Part shown: piece after piece, positions 25,231 through 33,318 of the stretch | How the letters are laid out: each line of letters starts with the position of its first letter | How positions within the stretch are numbered: the first letter of the stretch is position 1 | Translations under genes and position numbers: made by a program | From: Nitrospira sp. | Lineage (GTDB): Bacteria; Nitrospirota; Nitrospiria; Nitrospirales; Nitrospiraceae | Assembly (NCBI GenBank): GCA_024760525.1 | Contig: CP060499.1 | Coordinates: forward strand, 1,302,001 to 1,366,000 | Length of the DNA stretch: 64,000 nt | Direction of reading: 5' to 3' | Notes under the pieces: model-generated | Seen by the model: the letters and a program-made list of their open reading frames with translations, nothing else | What the model was told of the DNA's origin: nothing | Database searches by the model: none

Positions 25231-26604
25231 ATGAAACGCTGCGTGATCAATGTGTTGGGTCTCTTTCTGCTGGTTGCTCACGTGTCCGGTATTTTCTCGA
25301 TCGGCGCCCCGTCCACCGCTGAAGCTCAATTGGGAAAACCGGAAGGTCTTTATTACAAATCTTGGGCCATCATTATCGGAATCGAGAACTATGTTCTTGC
25401 GCCGTCCATTCCGGGAGCGATCAACGACGCCAAGAAGGTCGCCGAGGCGTTCCGGCGATTGGGGTTCGACGAGGTGGTCGAACTGTACGACAAGGATGCA
25501 AGCGGCCGACGTCTACATCAGCTGTTGCACGACATGTTGCCGAGAAAAGTAGGGCGCATGGACCGGCTGGTTCTTTTCTATGTGGGTCATGCCGGGTCGA
25601 TACAAGATGCTGACGGGCAAGATCGGGGATACCTGGTTCCATTGGATGCACAACTCAATAACGCAGCCAAATCGATTACGGTCGAGCATCTCAAAGAGTT
25701 TACAAGGAGGTCGGCTTCGAAACACACACTGCTCATTCTGGATGCGCCGGTCTATGGGTGGGAGACAACCGAACCACAGGGACTCTCCTTGGAAGGACGG
25801 GTTGGCCCGGAGTCGGACACCGAGCGCCGGGCGGTTCAGGTCATCAGCGCGGCCAGTAAAGGAGAAGTCTCCGGTCGCTTCGATCACAGTAGCCGCTTTA
25901 TTCAGACGCTGTTGAACGGACTTTCAGGGTCTGCAGATCTGGACGGAAACGGCTGGCTCATGGCCTCCGAGCTCGGCACCTATCTCGTGCAAGAGGTCGG
26001 TGCGGTCTCCAAAGGATCACAGCATCCGACCAGTCTACGAATCGACGGTGATGGCGACACCGTGCTGATCGAAGGAAAAAAGTCGGCATTTACGCTTGGA
26101 GCCGGACCTCGGACTCCTTTCGAACGGCAGCAGGAAGCCAAGGTTCAATACGAACGTGCCTTTGCGCTGCTGCAGGAAGGAAAGTCGACGGAAGAAGCGG
26201 TCGAGCGGCTGGACCGGGCGATTGGGTATGATCCGACCTACGGTGATGCCTACGTGCTGAAGAGTTATGTCCTGTTAGAGGTGATGCCGAACCTTGATGA
26301 GGCCCTGAACGCCGGTCTTCTTGCGGTCAAATACGCGCCGGACAACCCGGATTCATTCTACACGCTGGGATTGATTCACGAAAAGCGGAGAGAGTTTGCT
26401 GACGCCGAGGCGGCCCTCCGGCAAGCAGTGCGCGTGAACAACGGGTATCAAGACGTCTACTTTGCATTGGGGGCGCTGTACGCCGATCATCTCAATGATC
26501 AGCCCAAGTCAGTGGAGGCATTTCGCCGGTACGTAGAGCTGGGCGGCACACATGCTCGGGCTCATGCTGCCGTCAGTCAGGCAGATCACGCTCCAAAGCC
26601 CTAG
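25231..26604 (+). CDS. Exported caspase-like protein with TPR repeats, catalytic Cys lost
   Basis: 457 residues with a signal peptide (about 1-32). Residues about 42-250 are a caspase/peptidase C14 p20-like domain: WAIIIGIENY, AINDAKKVAEAFRRLGF, and LVLFYVGHAG with the His at 120. The second catalytic motif, normally DACYSG, reads DAPVYG at 171-176, so the nucleophilic Cys is replaced by Pro. A C-terminal TPR region (about 305-450, at least three repeats such as NPDSFYTLGLIHEKRREFADAEAALRQAV) should bind partners. It is probably an envelope scaffold rather than a protease. The stop codon abuts repeat copy 2. The start has a weak SD. Confidence 0.85.
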   Translation: MKRCVINVLGLFLLVAHVSGIFSIGAPSTAEAQLGKPEGLYYKSWAIIIGIENYVLAPSIPGAINDAKKVAEAFRRLGFDEVVELYDKDASGRRLHQLLHDMLPRKVGRMDRLVLFYVGHAGSIQDADGQDRGYLVPLDAQLNNAAKSITVEHLKEFTRRSASKHTLLILDAPVYGWETTEPQGLSLEGRVGPESDTERRAVQVISAASKGEVSGRFDHSSRFIQTLLNGLSGSADLDGNGWLMASELGTYLVQEVGAVSKGSQHPTSLRIDGDGDTVLIEGKKSAFTLGAGPRTPFERQQEAKVQYERAFALLQEGKSTEEAVERLDRAIGYDPTYGDAYVLKSYVLLEVMPNLDEALNAGLLAVKYAPDNPDSFYTLGLIHEKRREFADAEAALRQAVRVNNGYQDVYFALGALYADHLNDQPKSVEAFRRYVELGGTHARAHAAVSQADHAPKP

Positions 26605-26729
26605 CAGGCTGTTGAAAAAGTCTTCCAGCTTCGTTCTCACGTTGCTCAGAGGCTCAACGTACGGGACTGAGTACGCTTCGCCTCCTCGCTCGTTGCGGCC
26701 TTGCTGGAAGGTCTTTTTGAACAGCCTGC
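26604..26729 (-). repeat. Dispersed palindromic-ended repeat, copy 2
   Basis: About 126 bp with near-perfect terminal inverted repeats of about 26 bp: GCAGGCTGTTGAAAAAG at the left and CTTTTTGAACAGCCTGC at the right. Read on the minus strand it aligns with the element at 8834-8955 along its whole length. It begins at the last base of the pseudo-caspase stop codon (TAG) and could act as a transcription terminator for that gene. No coding frame. Confidence 0.85.
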
Positions 26730-26776
26730 GGGCTCTTGTGAGTCCATAAACAGGAAATTAGTTTGTCGAAAACCGG

Positions 26777-26947
26777 TTAGTCAGCTTCACCACCCTTGAG
26801 ATATCCGAGGCCGATCTTCACGGCTCGCCGAGTGATCTCCGCCCAACGCTCTTGAGGGTAGGCCGAGAGTACTGCGGCGGTTTTTGGATCTTGGATATCA
26901 AGGTTAAGAATGCTAATGATGCCGTCCTCAATTTGGATCTCTGCCAC
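26777..26947 (-). CDS. 56-residue conserved-looking small protein
   Basis: A GTG frame at 26947 with AAGGAG 8 bp upstream, ending in TAA at 26777-26779. The 56-residue product is MAEIQIEDGI followed by a segment with SILNLDIQDP and an amphipathic helix around RWAEITRRAVKIGLGYL, ending GGEAD. No membrane span. It is divergent from the LPP20 lipoprotein gene (147 bp between starts). The good SD and regular secondary structure support it being real. Function unknown; a small DNA-binding or adaptor protein is possible. Confidence 0.55.
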   Translation of the reverse strand: MAEIQIEDGIISILNLDIQDPKTAAVLSAYPQERWAEITRRAVKIGLGYLKGGEAD

Positions 26948-27093
26948 AGAGTCTTCTCCTTATCGATAGTGCGGCCGCACGAAGCGCGCGTTGCGTTGAC
27001 TGCCCAAAAATCGCATGCTAGCATGATTCGAACGTTTTTGCGCGGGATGTTATACGTACAGCAATTATACTTATTCACCCTAAGGAGGATTGT

Positions 27094-27660
27094 ATGATCA
27101 GGTCACAAGCGATTCGTTCAAGACTGGTCGGATCCGGTCTTGCCGTCCTTCTCATCCTGGGACTTGTGGCTTGTGGTGGTCCTCCCAAATGGGTTCAGCA
27201 GGGGTCAGGGGCATTTAACGAGAAAGATACGAAGGCATTCTATGGCGTGGGGGCGGTAGCCGGGGTACGGAATGCGCCGCTCGCCTGGGACACGGCGGAA
27301 AACCGCGGCAGGGCGGAAATTGCCAGGACGTTTGAGACCTATACCGGATATCTGATGAGAGACTACGCCGCGTCGACCACCGCGGGGGATTTCACCCGGA
27401 ATACGGAAGAGCAGAATGTCGAGAGAGCCATCAAGACCATCACGACCACGACACTCAGCGGCGTCCGTAAGATCGATCAGTATATGGATCCCAAGACCAA
27501 TACCTATTACGTCTTGACCAAGTTGAGCTTGGAGGACATGAAGAATAATTTGGAGCAGGCCAAAGAACTCAATTCCCAAGTCCGGGATTTCGTGCGGAAG
27601 AATGCCGATCGTTTGTTTGAACGGTTGGAGAAGGAAGAAGAAAAGCGAGGTGTGCACTAA
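27094..27660 (+). CDS. LPP20-family lipoprotein
   Basis: 188 residues, ATG with AAGGAGG 7 bp upstream. Lipobox LGLVACG places the acylated Cys near residue 27. The mature part begins PPKWVQQG and carries the family pattern FYGVGAVAGVRN...AENRGRAEIARTFETY, characteristic of LPP20-type envelope lipoproteins (PF02169). The C-terminal helix is rich in Glu/Lys. First gene of a four-lipoprotein cluster; the next gene is an LpoB homologue, as in other Gram-negative bacteria where LPP20, COG3014 and LpoB genes occur together. Likely outer-membrane anchored. Confidence 0.87.
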   Translation: MIRSQAIRSRLVGSGLAVLLILGLVACGGPPKWVQQGSGAFNEKDTKAFYGVGAVAGVRNAPLAWDTAENRGRAEIARTFETYTGYLMRDYAASTTAGDFTRNTEEQNVERAIKTITTTTLSGVRKIDQYMDPKTNTYYVLTKLSLEDMKNNLEQAKELNSQVRDFVRKNADRLFERLEKEEEKRGVH

Positions 27661-27701
27661 TCTCGACGCATGAGACATCTATTCCTTCCCGGAGGTCTAT
27701 C

Positions 27702-28313
27702 GTGATGCAACCGTGTCGTCCTTCTCTTGTCGTCATGCTTGGTGCGGCCCTCGCTTTGTTCGGATGCGGACAGGCAACCAAGGTGACTCGTGTCGACGCA
27801 GGGGTCGTCACTGATTTGAGCGGCAGGTGGAATGATACGGATTCCAGGATGGTGGCGGAGGCGATGGTCAAAGAGGCGTTACAATATCCCTGGCTCGGAA
27901 ATTTTGAGAAGGCGAACCAGCGGCAGCCTGTCGTCGTCGTCGGGACGGTATTGAACAGCAGCCATGAACATATCAGCGTGCAGACGTTTATTACGGATCT
28001 GGAACGGGAGCTCACCAATTCTCAAAAAGTCACCTTCGTAGCCGGTAAGGGTGAGCGTGACGAAGTTCGAACCGAGCGGAAAGAGCAAGCTATTTATGCT
28101 CGTGAAGAAACGCAGAAAGCCCCCGGGAAAGAGATCGGGGCGGATTTCATGATGAAGGGTACGATCGCCACCATTCTCGACGAAGTCGACGGAACCAAAG
28201 CAGTATTTTACCAGGTGGATCTTCAGATGATCGATCTGGAGAACAATGCCAAGGTTTGGTACGGACAGAAGAAGATCAAGAAAGTGGTGGAGAAGAAACG
28301 CACGATCTTTTAG
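27702..28313 (+). CDS. LpoB-like penicillin-binding-protein activator lipoprotein
   Basis: 203 residues. A GTG (27702) and an ATG (27705) are both usable after GGAGG. Lipobox LALFGCG. The mature part contains VTRVDAGVVTDLSGRWNDTDSRMVAE and VVVGTVLNSSHEHISVQTF, the pattern of COG3417/LpoB proteins, which reach from the outer membrane to activate class A peptidoglycan synthases (known for E. coli PBP1b). The C-terminal strand pair ends in WYGQKKIKKVVEKK, a motif of this family. Second gene of the lipoprotein cluster. Confidence 0.87.
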   Translation: MMQPCRPSLVVMLGAALALFGCGQATKVTRVDAGVVTDLSGRWNDTDSRMVAEAMVKEALQYPWLGNFEKANQRQPVVVVGTVLNSSHEHISVQTFITDLERELTNSQKVTFVAGKGERDEVRTERKEQAIYAREETQKAPGKEIGADFMMKGTIATILDEVDGTKAVFYQVDLQMIDLENNAKVWYGQKKIKKVVEKKRTIF

Positions 28314-28328
28314 GTTCCACGGACGCTG

Positions 28329-29816
28329 TTGAGCCCACTCTTCCCACGCTTCGTCCACAGTGGTTCGGTGCGGGTGCGCATTACCATCCCAATCTCCCTG
28401 GCCCTATTGCTTGCCGTCCTCGTGCTCTCCACCGGGTGCGGTCCTTCCGTCAATCGCTACCTCCTTATCGAACAAAGCCTCGTTGCCGGTGATCCCCAGC
28501 GGGCGGCGGCGATTGTCGAGCAGACCCAGAAGGAATATGGGGCCAAAGGGCGGCTGCTGTACGAGATGGATCGCGGCATGGTGCTGCAGTTAGCGGGCCA
28601 GTATCAGCAAAGTAGTGACATGTTCGAGCGCGCCGAAGAGGAAGTTGAACGTCTCTACACCAGGAGTATTCGTTCGGAAACCGCCGCCTTTCTGACCAAT
28701 GACAACACCTTGCCATATGAAGGTGATGCCTACGAGCACGTGATGATCAACGTGGTCAACGCCCTCAACTATGCGGCACTGGGACAACTTCAGGAAGCAC
28801 TGGTAGAGGCGCGGCGCGTCGATCACCGCCTCAACATGCTGGGTGACAGAGTCACGGATACCGGCAAATACCGAAACGACGGGTTTGCTCGGTACCTCAG
28901 CGGCATCTTGTACGAAGCGGCCGGCGACCTCAATAACGCATTTATCGCGTATCGCAACGCGTATGAGGCCTATGATGCCATGCGGGGATGGCTGAGAATG
29001 TCGTCTCCTCCGTCTTTGCGCGGAGATCTCTTGCGCACGGCGGAGGCGCTTAACCTGACGACCGAGCTCACGTCCTACCGGCAAACATTCCCTGATGCGT
29101 CGTGGCAGCCGTTCTCATCCCTGGAGCAACTCGCTCAAGTCGTGATGATCAGCTATAATGGGCGCGCTCCACGAAAAGAGGATCTGTACTTGGATTTACC
29201 TATCAGTCCGGATGCGCTGCAGTTGGTCTTGATCAATCGTGGAGTCTTCCAGTCTCCCTATCCGCGAAATCGCGCAATGGACGGCGTGCTTTATGGACTC
29301 AACGGACGGGTCGTCCGCGTTGCGCTCCCCAGGTTGGTTCCGCAAAAAACGCGGGTGGCGTTTGAAAACATGACGCTGACCGATTCAGACGGCCGTTCGG
29401 TCACGGTGCGATCGGAACTTGCGCATAATGTGACGGCCCTCGCCGAGAAGAGCCTGTCGGAACGTTTGCCGGCGATTACCGCGAAGGCTCTCGCTCGAGC
29501 CGCCACGAAATTCGCGATGGCGGAGGGAGTGACGAGAGGAGCTCAGCATGCCGCAGGCAAAGATGCCGCTCCATGGGTCGGACTTCTTGTTGAGTTGTTG
29601 GCCAAGGGGCTGGCGGTAGCGTCTGAGGAAGCCGACAAGCGAAGTTGGCAGACCTTACCGGACGAAATTCATGTCGCCAGGGCATGGGTACCGCCGGGTC
29701 AGTACCGAGTGTCCATTCAGCCGTCGGGATCGGGAGTGGCCATAGGGCAGAACGGGCAACCGCTCTCGCTTGCCGCCGGGCAGACGACGTTCATTATTCA
29801 GCGTGTGATGCAATGA
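28329..29816 (+). CDS. COG3014-type lipoprotein
   Basis: About 495 residues from a TTG at 28329; GTG codons at 28368-28374 would give a more usual signal peptide and neither option has an SD, so the start is uncertain. Lipobox VLSTGCGPS. The N-terminal 200 residues are TPR-like helices (AIVEQTQKEYGAKGRLLYEMDRG, GQLQEALVEARRVDHRLN), and the C-terminal half is beta-rich with GVAIGQNGQPLSLAAGQTTFIIQR at the end. This matches the uncharacterised lipoprotein family commonly found beside LpoB and LPP20. Stop overlaps the next start by 4 bp (ATGA). Confidence 0.83.
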   Translation: MSPLFPRFVHSGSVRVRITIPISLALLLAVLVLSTGCGPSVNRYLLIEQSLVAGDPQRAAAIVEQTQKEYGAKGRLLYEMDRGMVLQLAGQYQQSSDMFERAEEEVERLYTRSIRSETAAFLTNDNTLPYEGDAYEHVMINVVNALNYAALGQLQEALVEARRVDHRLNMLGDRVTDTGKYRNDGFARYLSGILYEAAGDLNNAFIAYRNAYEAYDAMRGWLRMSSPPSLRGDLLRTAEALNLTTELTSYRQTFPDASWQPFSSLEQLAQVVMISYNGRAPRKEDLYLDLPISPDALQLVLINRGVFQSPYPRNRAMDGVLYGLNGRVVRVALPRLVPQKTRVAFENMTLTDSDGRSVTVRSELAHNVTALAEKSLSERLPAITAKALARAATKFAMAEGVTRGAQHAAGKDAAPWVGLLVELLAKGLAVASEEADKRSWQTLPDEIHVARAWVPPGQYRVSIQPSGSGVAIGQNGQPLSLAAGQTTFIIQRVMQ

Positions 29817-30952
29817 TGCCCAGTCGTGGATCGGCCTTCAGGCAAAACCCGGCGGTCTTCATCAGTCTGTGCTGCCTCATATCCATATCGACCGGGTGTG
29901 CGTGGTTCGCCGGAAAGGGAAAGCCGGAGTGGGTCGAGGGCCGGAGCTCGGAGTATCCATCTACCCAGTACCTGACCGGCGTCGGCCAAGCCGACAGCCG
30001 GAACAGCGCAGCGGACCAGGCCTATGCGGCCGTCGCCCGCATCTTCAAGGCGGAAGTCGCAGCGCAGGCGAAAGACTGGGAATCCTATTTGGTCGTTGAG
30101 AACCGCGGTGTCTCCAATGCGGAACGACGGTTGGCGATCGACAACGTGACGAAAGTTTCGACCGATAAGGTGCTCGAAAATGTGAGCATCATGGATGCGT
30201 GGTACGACACGAACGAAGGAATACACTATGCCTTGGCGGTGATGAACCGTTCCCAGGCTGAGTCATCGCTCATGGACAAGGTCTCGACGTTGGATCGCGC
30301 GATCGACGCCGATGTCGCCGAGGCCCGGCAGGCCACCGACAAGCTTGCCAAGGTTCACGCCCTTCGGCGGGCCGGTCGCAATTTGGTGTTGCGCGAGATC
30401 TACAATACGGATTTGCGTGTGATTCGCGTGAGTGGACGAGGAACCCCGTCCGCCTATCGGGTCAACGAATTATCCGGCGAACTGGAGCAATTTCTTGCCA
30501 CGAATCTGGTGCTTGCGGTACAAGTGTCGGGTGATCATGCAGAGCCGGTTGGACGGGCACTTGCAGAAGGGCTTGTCCGTGAAGGATTTCACGTGACGAC
30601 CAAGGCGGCAAGCACGGAAGCCGGTTCTGCGGAATTGGTCGTTCGAGGCACGGTCCGGCTGTTTCCCATCGATGTCCAAGATCCATACTTCAAGTATGTC
30701 CGATGGTGCAGTGATTTCGAGATTATGGATCCGGTGGCGCAGCGGGTCGTCGGGGCAGTGGCACGGGGTGGGAAGGAAGGGCACTTGACGGAGCGCGAAG
30801 CGACCGCAAAGACACTCCGTGTCATACAACAAGAATTGTCGTCGGATGTGGCCAGGGCGATCGCCTCGCATATCTTCGGCGAGGGCGCGTTGCCCGAGGC
30901 GGCAGTGATGCCGGCTGGTTGCCCGCGAGAAGAATCATCGGTGAGGCGGTAA
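29813..30952 (+). CDS. LPP20/FlgT-like lipoprotein
   Basis: 379 residues from the ATG at 29813, which overlaps the stop of the COG3014 gene; the frame is open upstream but that part lies inside the previous gene. Lipobox SISTGCAW. The N-terminal domain has YLTGVGQADSRNSAADQAYAAVARIFKAEV, the same fold as LPP20, and the C-terminal half has a second alpha/beta domain (VVRGTVRLFPIDVQDPYFKY) ending with RAIASHIFG, seen in periplasmic LPP20/FlgT-type proteins. Fourth gene of the lipoprotein cluster, whose products probably act together at the outer membrane on cell-wall synthesis. Confidence 0.83.
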   Translation: MMPSRGSAFRQNPAVFISLCCLISISTGCAWFAGKGKPEWVEGRSSEYPSTQYLTGVGQADSRNSAADQAYAAVARIFKAEVAAQAKDWESYLVVENRGVSNAERRLAIDNVTKVSTDKVLENVSIMDAWYDTNEGIHYALAVMNRSQAESSLMDKVSTLDRAIDADVAEARQATDKLAKVHALRRAGRNLVLREIYNTDLRVIRVSGRGTPSAYRVNELSGELEQFLATNLVLAVQVSGDHAEPVGRALAEGLVREGFHVTTKAASTEAGSAELVVRGTVRLFPIDVQDPYFKYVRWCSDFEIMDPVAQRVVGAVARGGKEGHLTEREATAKTLRVIQQELSSDVARAIASHIFGEGALPEAAVMPAGCPREESSVRR

Positions 30953-30983
30953 ACGAACATTCTTTCATGAGGAGGCGGCGATT

Positions 30984-31253
30984 GTGAAAAAGTCGGATGA
31001 ACTAACAGCAAGTCGAGCTCCACGGAGCAGGGGACGGGGATTGACCAAGTCAGGGCAAAAAGTTTCGAGCCGGCTGGCGAAGCGCCGATTGAACGATCGC
31101 TTGAAGGAAGACACCGTGTCTTTCAATAACGGCAATCTGGCCGACACCTTGCGAAAAGAAGGGTATGAAGAGGTGCCGCTCGATGAGCTGCAAGATCGGC
31201 TCTCCAAGCTCCAAGGGCCGCTCGCCGAAATCATTCTGAAAGGGAGGGTGTAA
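30984..31253 (+). CDS. Small basic protein before a PIN-domain gene, possible antitoxin
   Basis: 89 residues. GTG start with GAGGAGG upstream. The N-terminal half is basic and disordered in appearance (RAPRSRGRGLTKSGQKVSSRLAKRR) and the C-terminal half is helical and acidic (RKEGYEEVPLDELQDRLSKLQ). The next gene, 4 bp away, is a PIN-domain protein. A small protein directly upstream of a PIN gene is usually its antitoxin, which is the basis for this suggestion; the sequence is not a recognised VapB, AbrB or ribbon-helix-helix family. Confidence 0.6.
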   Translation: MKKSDELTASRAPRSRGRGLTKSGQKVSSRLAKRRLNDRLKEDTVSFNNGNLADTLRKEGYEEVPLDELQDRLSKLQGPLAEIILKGRV

Positions 31254-31257
31254 CGGG

Positions 31258-31701
31258 ATGCCATACTACTATTTTGACTCAACCGCGCTCATCAAGCGGT
31301 ACAGCATGGAGCGGGGTACCCGCATCGTGAACAAGCTGATGGTGAAACGGGGAAAAGTGGCGATCGTTCCGACGTGGTCCGTGACGGACTTCTATTCGAT
31401 CCTGTGTGCGCGGGCGCAGGAGGGCCAGATTACGCGGGATGATTGCTATTCCGTTCTCTACAAGTTCGAGATTGAATCCAAGCAAGGGCTCTATCAGTTC
31501 ATTGCGCCGAAGATGGAGACCTACTTGGCCACCAAGGAATTGGCCTTGGAGTATCCGTTCCTACGATCGCCCCAGGTCATGCACCTTGCGCTGGCGTTGG
31601 AACTGAAACCGTTGAGGTTGACCGTCGTCAGCGCGGATACACAGCTGTTGGCCGCGTCCAAGACCGCGGGGTTGCACATTATCAATCCTGCGGAAGACTA
31701 G
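31258..31701 (+). CDS. PIN-domain protein, VapC-like with altered active site
   Basis: 147 residues. The fold is PIN: first strand YYFDSTALIKRYS with the first catalytic Asp at 7, and the last motif LTVVSADTQLLAAS with Asp 127. The other acidic positions differ from consensus: the usual Glu after the second strand is Asp 44 (SVTDFYS), and the usual Asp of the Dxxh-LA motif is Gln 106 (SPQVMHLALAL). It may be a weak or inactive ribonuclease. Starts 4 bp after the small basic protein, consistent with a type II toxin-antitoxin arrangement. Convergent with the glucosylglycerate operon. Confidence 0.8.
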   Translation: MPYYYFDSTALIKRYSMERGTRIVNKLMVKRGKVAIVPTWSVTDFYSILCARAQEGQITRDDCYSVLYKFEIESKQGLYQFIAPKMETYLATKELALEYPFLRSPQVMHLALALELKPLRLTVVSADTQLLAASKTAGLHIINPAED

Positions 31702-31729
31702 CGCGTTCGTGCGCGTGGGGACGCCGCGA

Positions 31730-32611
31730 TCATGAGGCTCTGATATTGGCCGATCGGCCGCGGGTCGTCTCGTCGGAGGCTTGGCGTAGAAGTTCCAGCA
31801 CGGCATGGTTCCATCCGGCAGGACCGATTCCCGGCGCGCGAATGAGGTTCGGGAGGTTAATGTCCGGGTCATACGAACCGTCTGGTTTTTGCACCAATAT
31901 CGGGCGATCGACCGTCAGCAGGAGCGGAAGATCGTTCAAGCTATCGCCGATACCGATGGTTTCCACCTCGTCCGGCAGCTTGTGTAACCGTCCTTGCCGC
32001 TTATAACAGCGGAGAAGAATTTCCGCGGCTCGCCCTTTATCGTTGTTTCCGGTCAGGTGGAAGAAGCGCCCGCCTCTCGTCCAACAGAGGCCGCGTGTCA
32101 CGATCTGGCGACAGATTTCCTCGATCAGCTTGGGAGGCCCGTTGACTAGAAACGGCTCATCAAACTCCCGAAGCATGGCTCGCAGCGCATCTTCACGAGC
32201 AAGCCCCGTCTGCGCCATGACTTCGTCGACCGACAGGTCGCCGAATCCTCGCAGCGGCGTCCCGACGGCCTCTTCGATTTGCCTCAGCACATCACGCAGG
32301 AGAGCGTAGGGCGTGCCCAGTTCGATGACGTGATACGAAGAGCGGCGTCGAGACCGTTCCAATGGGAAGTCAAACGTGCCATGAGGGACGAAAACCGCCG
32401 CTCCATTTTCGACGATAAAGGGGTCATGGTGATCGAGGCGTTCCCGAAGCGGTTCGATTTCCGCGCGGGTTTTTCCCGAAACGAGAATGACCGGAATGTT
32501 CTGGGAGCGGAGAGCGGCAAGCGCCGGGCGTGCTTCGTCGAAAGAGTAGGTGTTGGCGTCTAGGAGACAGCCGTCCAGGTCTGTAAAGAGCAGATAGCGT
32601 GACATAGTCAT
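31730..32611 (-). CDS. HAD-family phosphatase, probable glucosyl-3-phosphoglycerate phosphatase
   Basis: 293 residues from the ATG at 32611, which overlaps the stop TAA of the MscS-like gene (TAATG); the next in-frame ATG (32605) gives MSRYLLFTDLDG. HAD type IIB: nucleophile motif LLFTDLDGCLLD with Asp 11, motif II VSGKTRAEIEPL, and motif IV IGIGDSLNDLPLL. It most resembles mannosyl-3-phosphoglycerate phosphatase (MpgP), which also accepts glucosyl-3-phosphoglycerate. In this operon, gpgS makes glucosyl-3-phosphoglycerate, so this gene likely removes the phosphate to leave glucosylglycerate, an osmolyte. Last gene of the operon. Confidence 0.85.
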   Translation of the reverse strand: MTMSRYLLFTDLDGCLLDANTYSFDEARPALAALRSQNIPVILVSGKTRAEIEPLRERLDHHDPFIVENGAAVFVPHGTFDFPLERSRRRSSYHVIELGTPYALLRDVLRQIEEAVGTPLRGFGDLSVDEVMAQTGLAREDALRAMLREFDEPFLVNGPPKLIEEICRQIVTRGLCWTRGGRFFHLTGNNDKGRAAEILLRCYKRQGRLHKLPDEVETIGIGDSLNDLPLLLTVDRPILVQKPDGSYDPDINLPNLIRAPGIGPAGWNHAVLELLRQASDETTRGRSANIRAS

Positions 32612-33318
32612 TAGAGATGGCGTAAGTCTTCGTTGATCTGCGATCTGGAATGTCCGGCCAAGCGTCGCTCCAGAAAATCCTTCGCCAGATCCTTTCCGCC
32701 CAACCCCAGGGCAAGCGCGGCGGCCAGGACGAGGCCTCCCCACGTAATGCCGAACCCGACGACCACGATGTGCTGGGCAATCCCCAACTGTTCGAGTGCC
32801 ATCGCCACCGTCAACAATTGAATGCCCCAGCGCGTACCCGCTGCGATCCAGCGGGCCGGCGGCAAACCGGCATTCACGGCGGCGATAAGGACGGCTTGAG
32901 AGACAAAGTTTGAAACGAGATAGCCGATGATCCCGATGACCGCCGCAGTGACCAAATGGGGGATGTAGGATAAGAGCGAGTGAGCCGCTTCATTGATCGG
33001 GGCGACGTCGAGTGCGCCGAGCGATGCGGTGGTCGCGAAGATCACGATAAGCCAGTACGTGATGCGGCCGATGATATAGGACGGATCGGATTTGATGCCT
33101 CCTCTCAGGAGGGCGCCGGCAATCCCGATTCGGTCGCAGAGCCGATCCAAGCCGATGACACGAAGCAGTCGTTCCATCAAGTGTCCGGTTCCATAGGCCA
33201 CTGCCAGACCGACTAATAGGAGAACCATCATGGCCAGGATGTTGGGAAGGATGGCGAGCACGCGTTCCCCGAGGGTGGTGACTGGTCCGAGTAAGGTATG
33301 TTCCCAGGTTGAAGTCAT
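32611..33318 (-). CDS. Small MscS-like mechanosensitive-channel membrane protein
   Basis: 235 residues with about five hydrophobic helices (about 20-45, 80-100, 115-140, 160-185 and 190-215). The final part, ITWGGLVLAAALALGLGGKDLAKDF, is a glycine/alanine-rich pore-type helix of conserved-TM-helix channels related to MscS. The C-terminal beta domain of classical MscS is missing, so it is a short member. ATGA overlap with the glycosyltransferase upstream and TAATG overlap with the phosphatase. In an osmolyte operon its job is probably to release or adjust solutes under hypo-osmotic stress; this is inferred from context. Confidence 0.8.
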   Translation of the reverse strand: MTSTWEHTLLGPVTTLGERVLAILPNILAMMVLLLVGLAVAYGTGHLMERLLRVIGLDRLCDRIGIAGALLRGGIKSDPSYIIGRITYWLIVIFATTASLGALDVAPINEAAHSLLSYIPHLVTAAVIGIIGYLVSNFVSQAVLIAAVNAGLPPARWIAAGTRWGIQLLTVAMALEQLGIAQHIVVVGFGITWGGLVLAAALALGLGGKDLAKDFLERRLAGHSRSQINEDLRHL

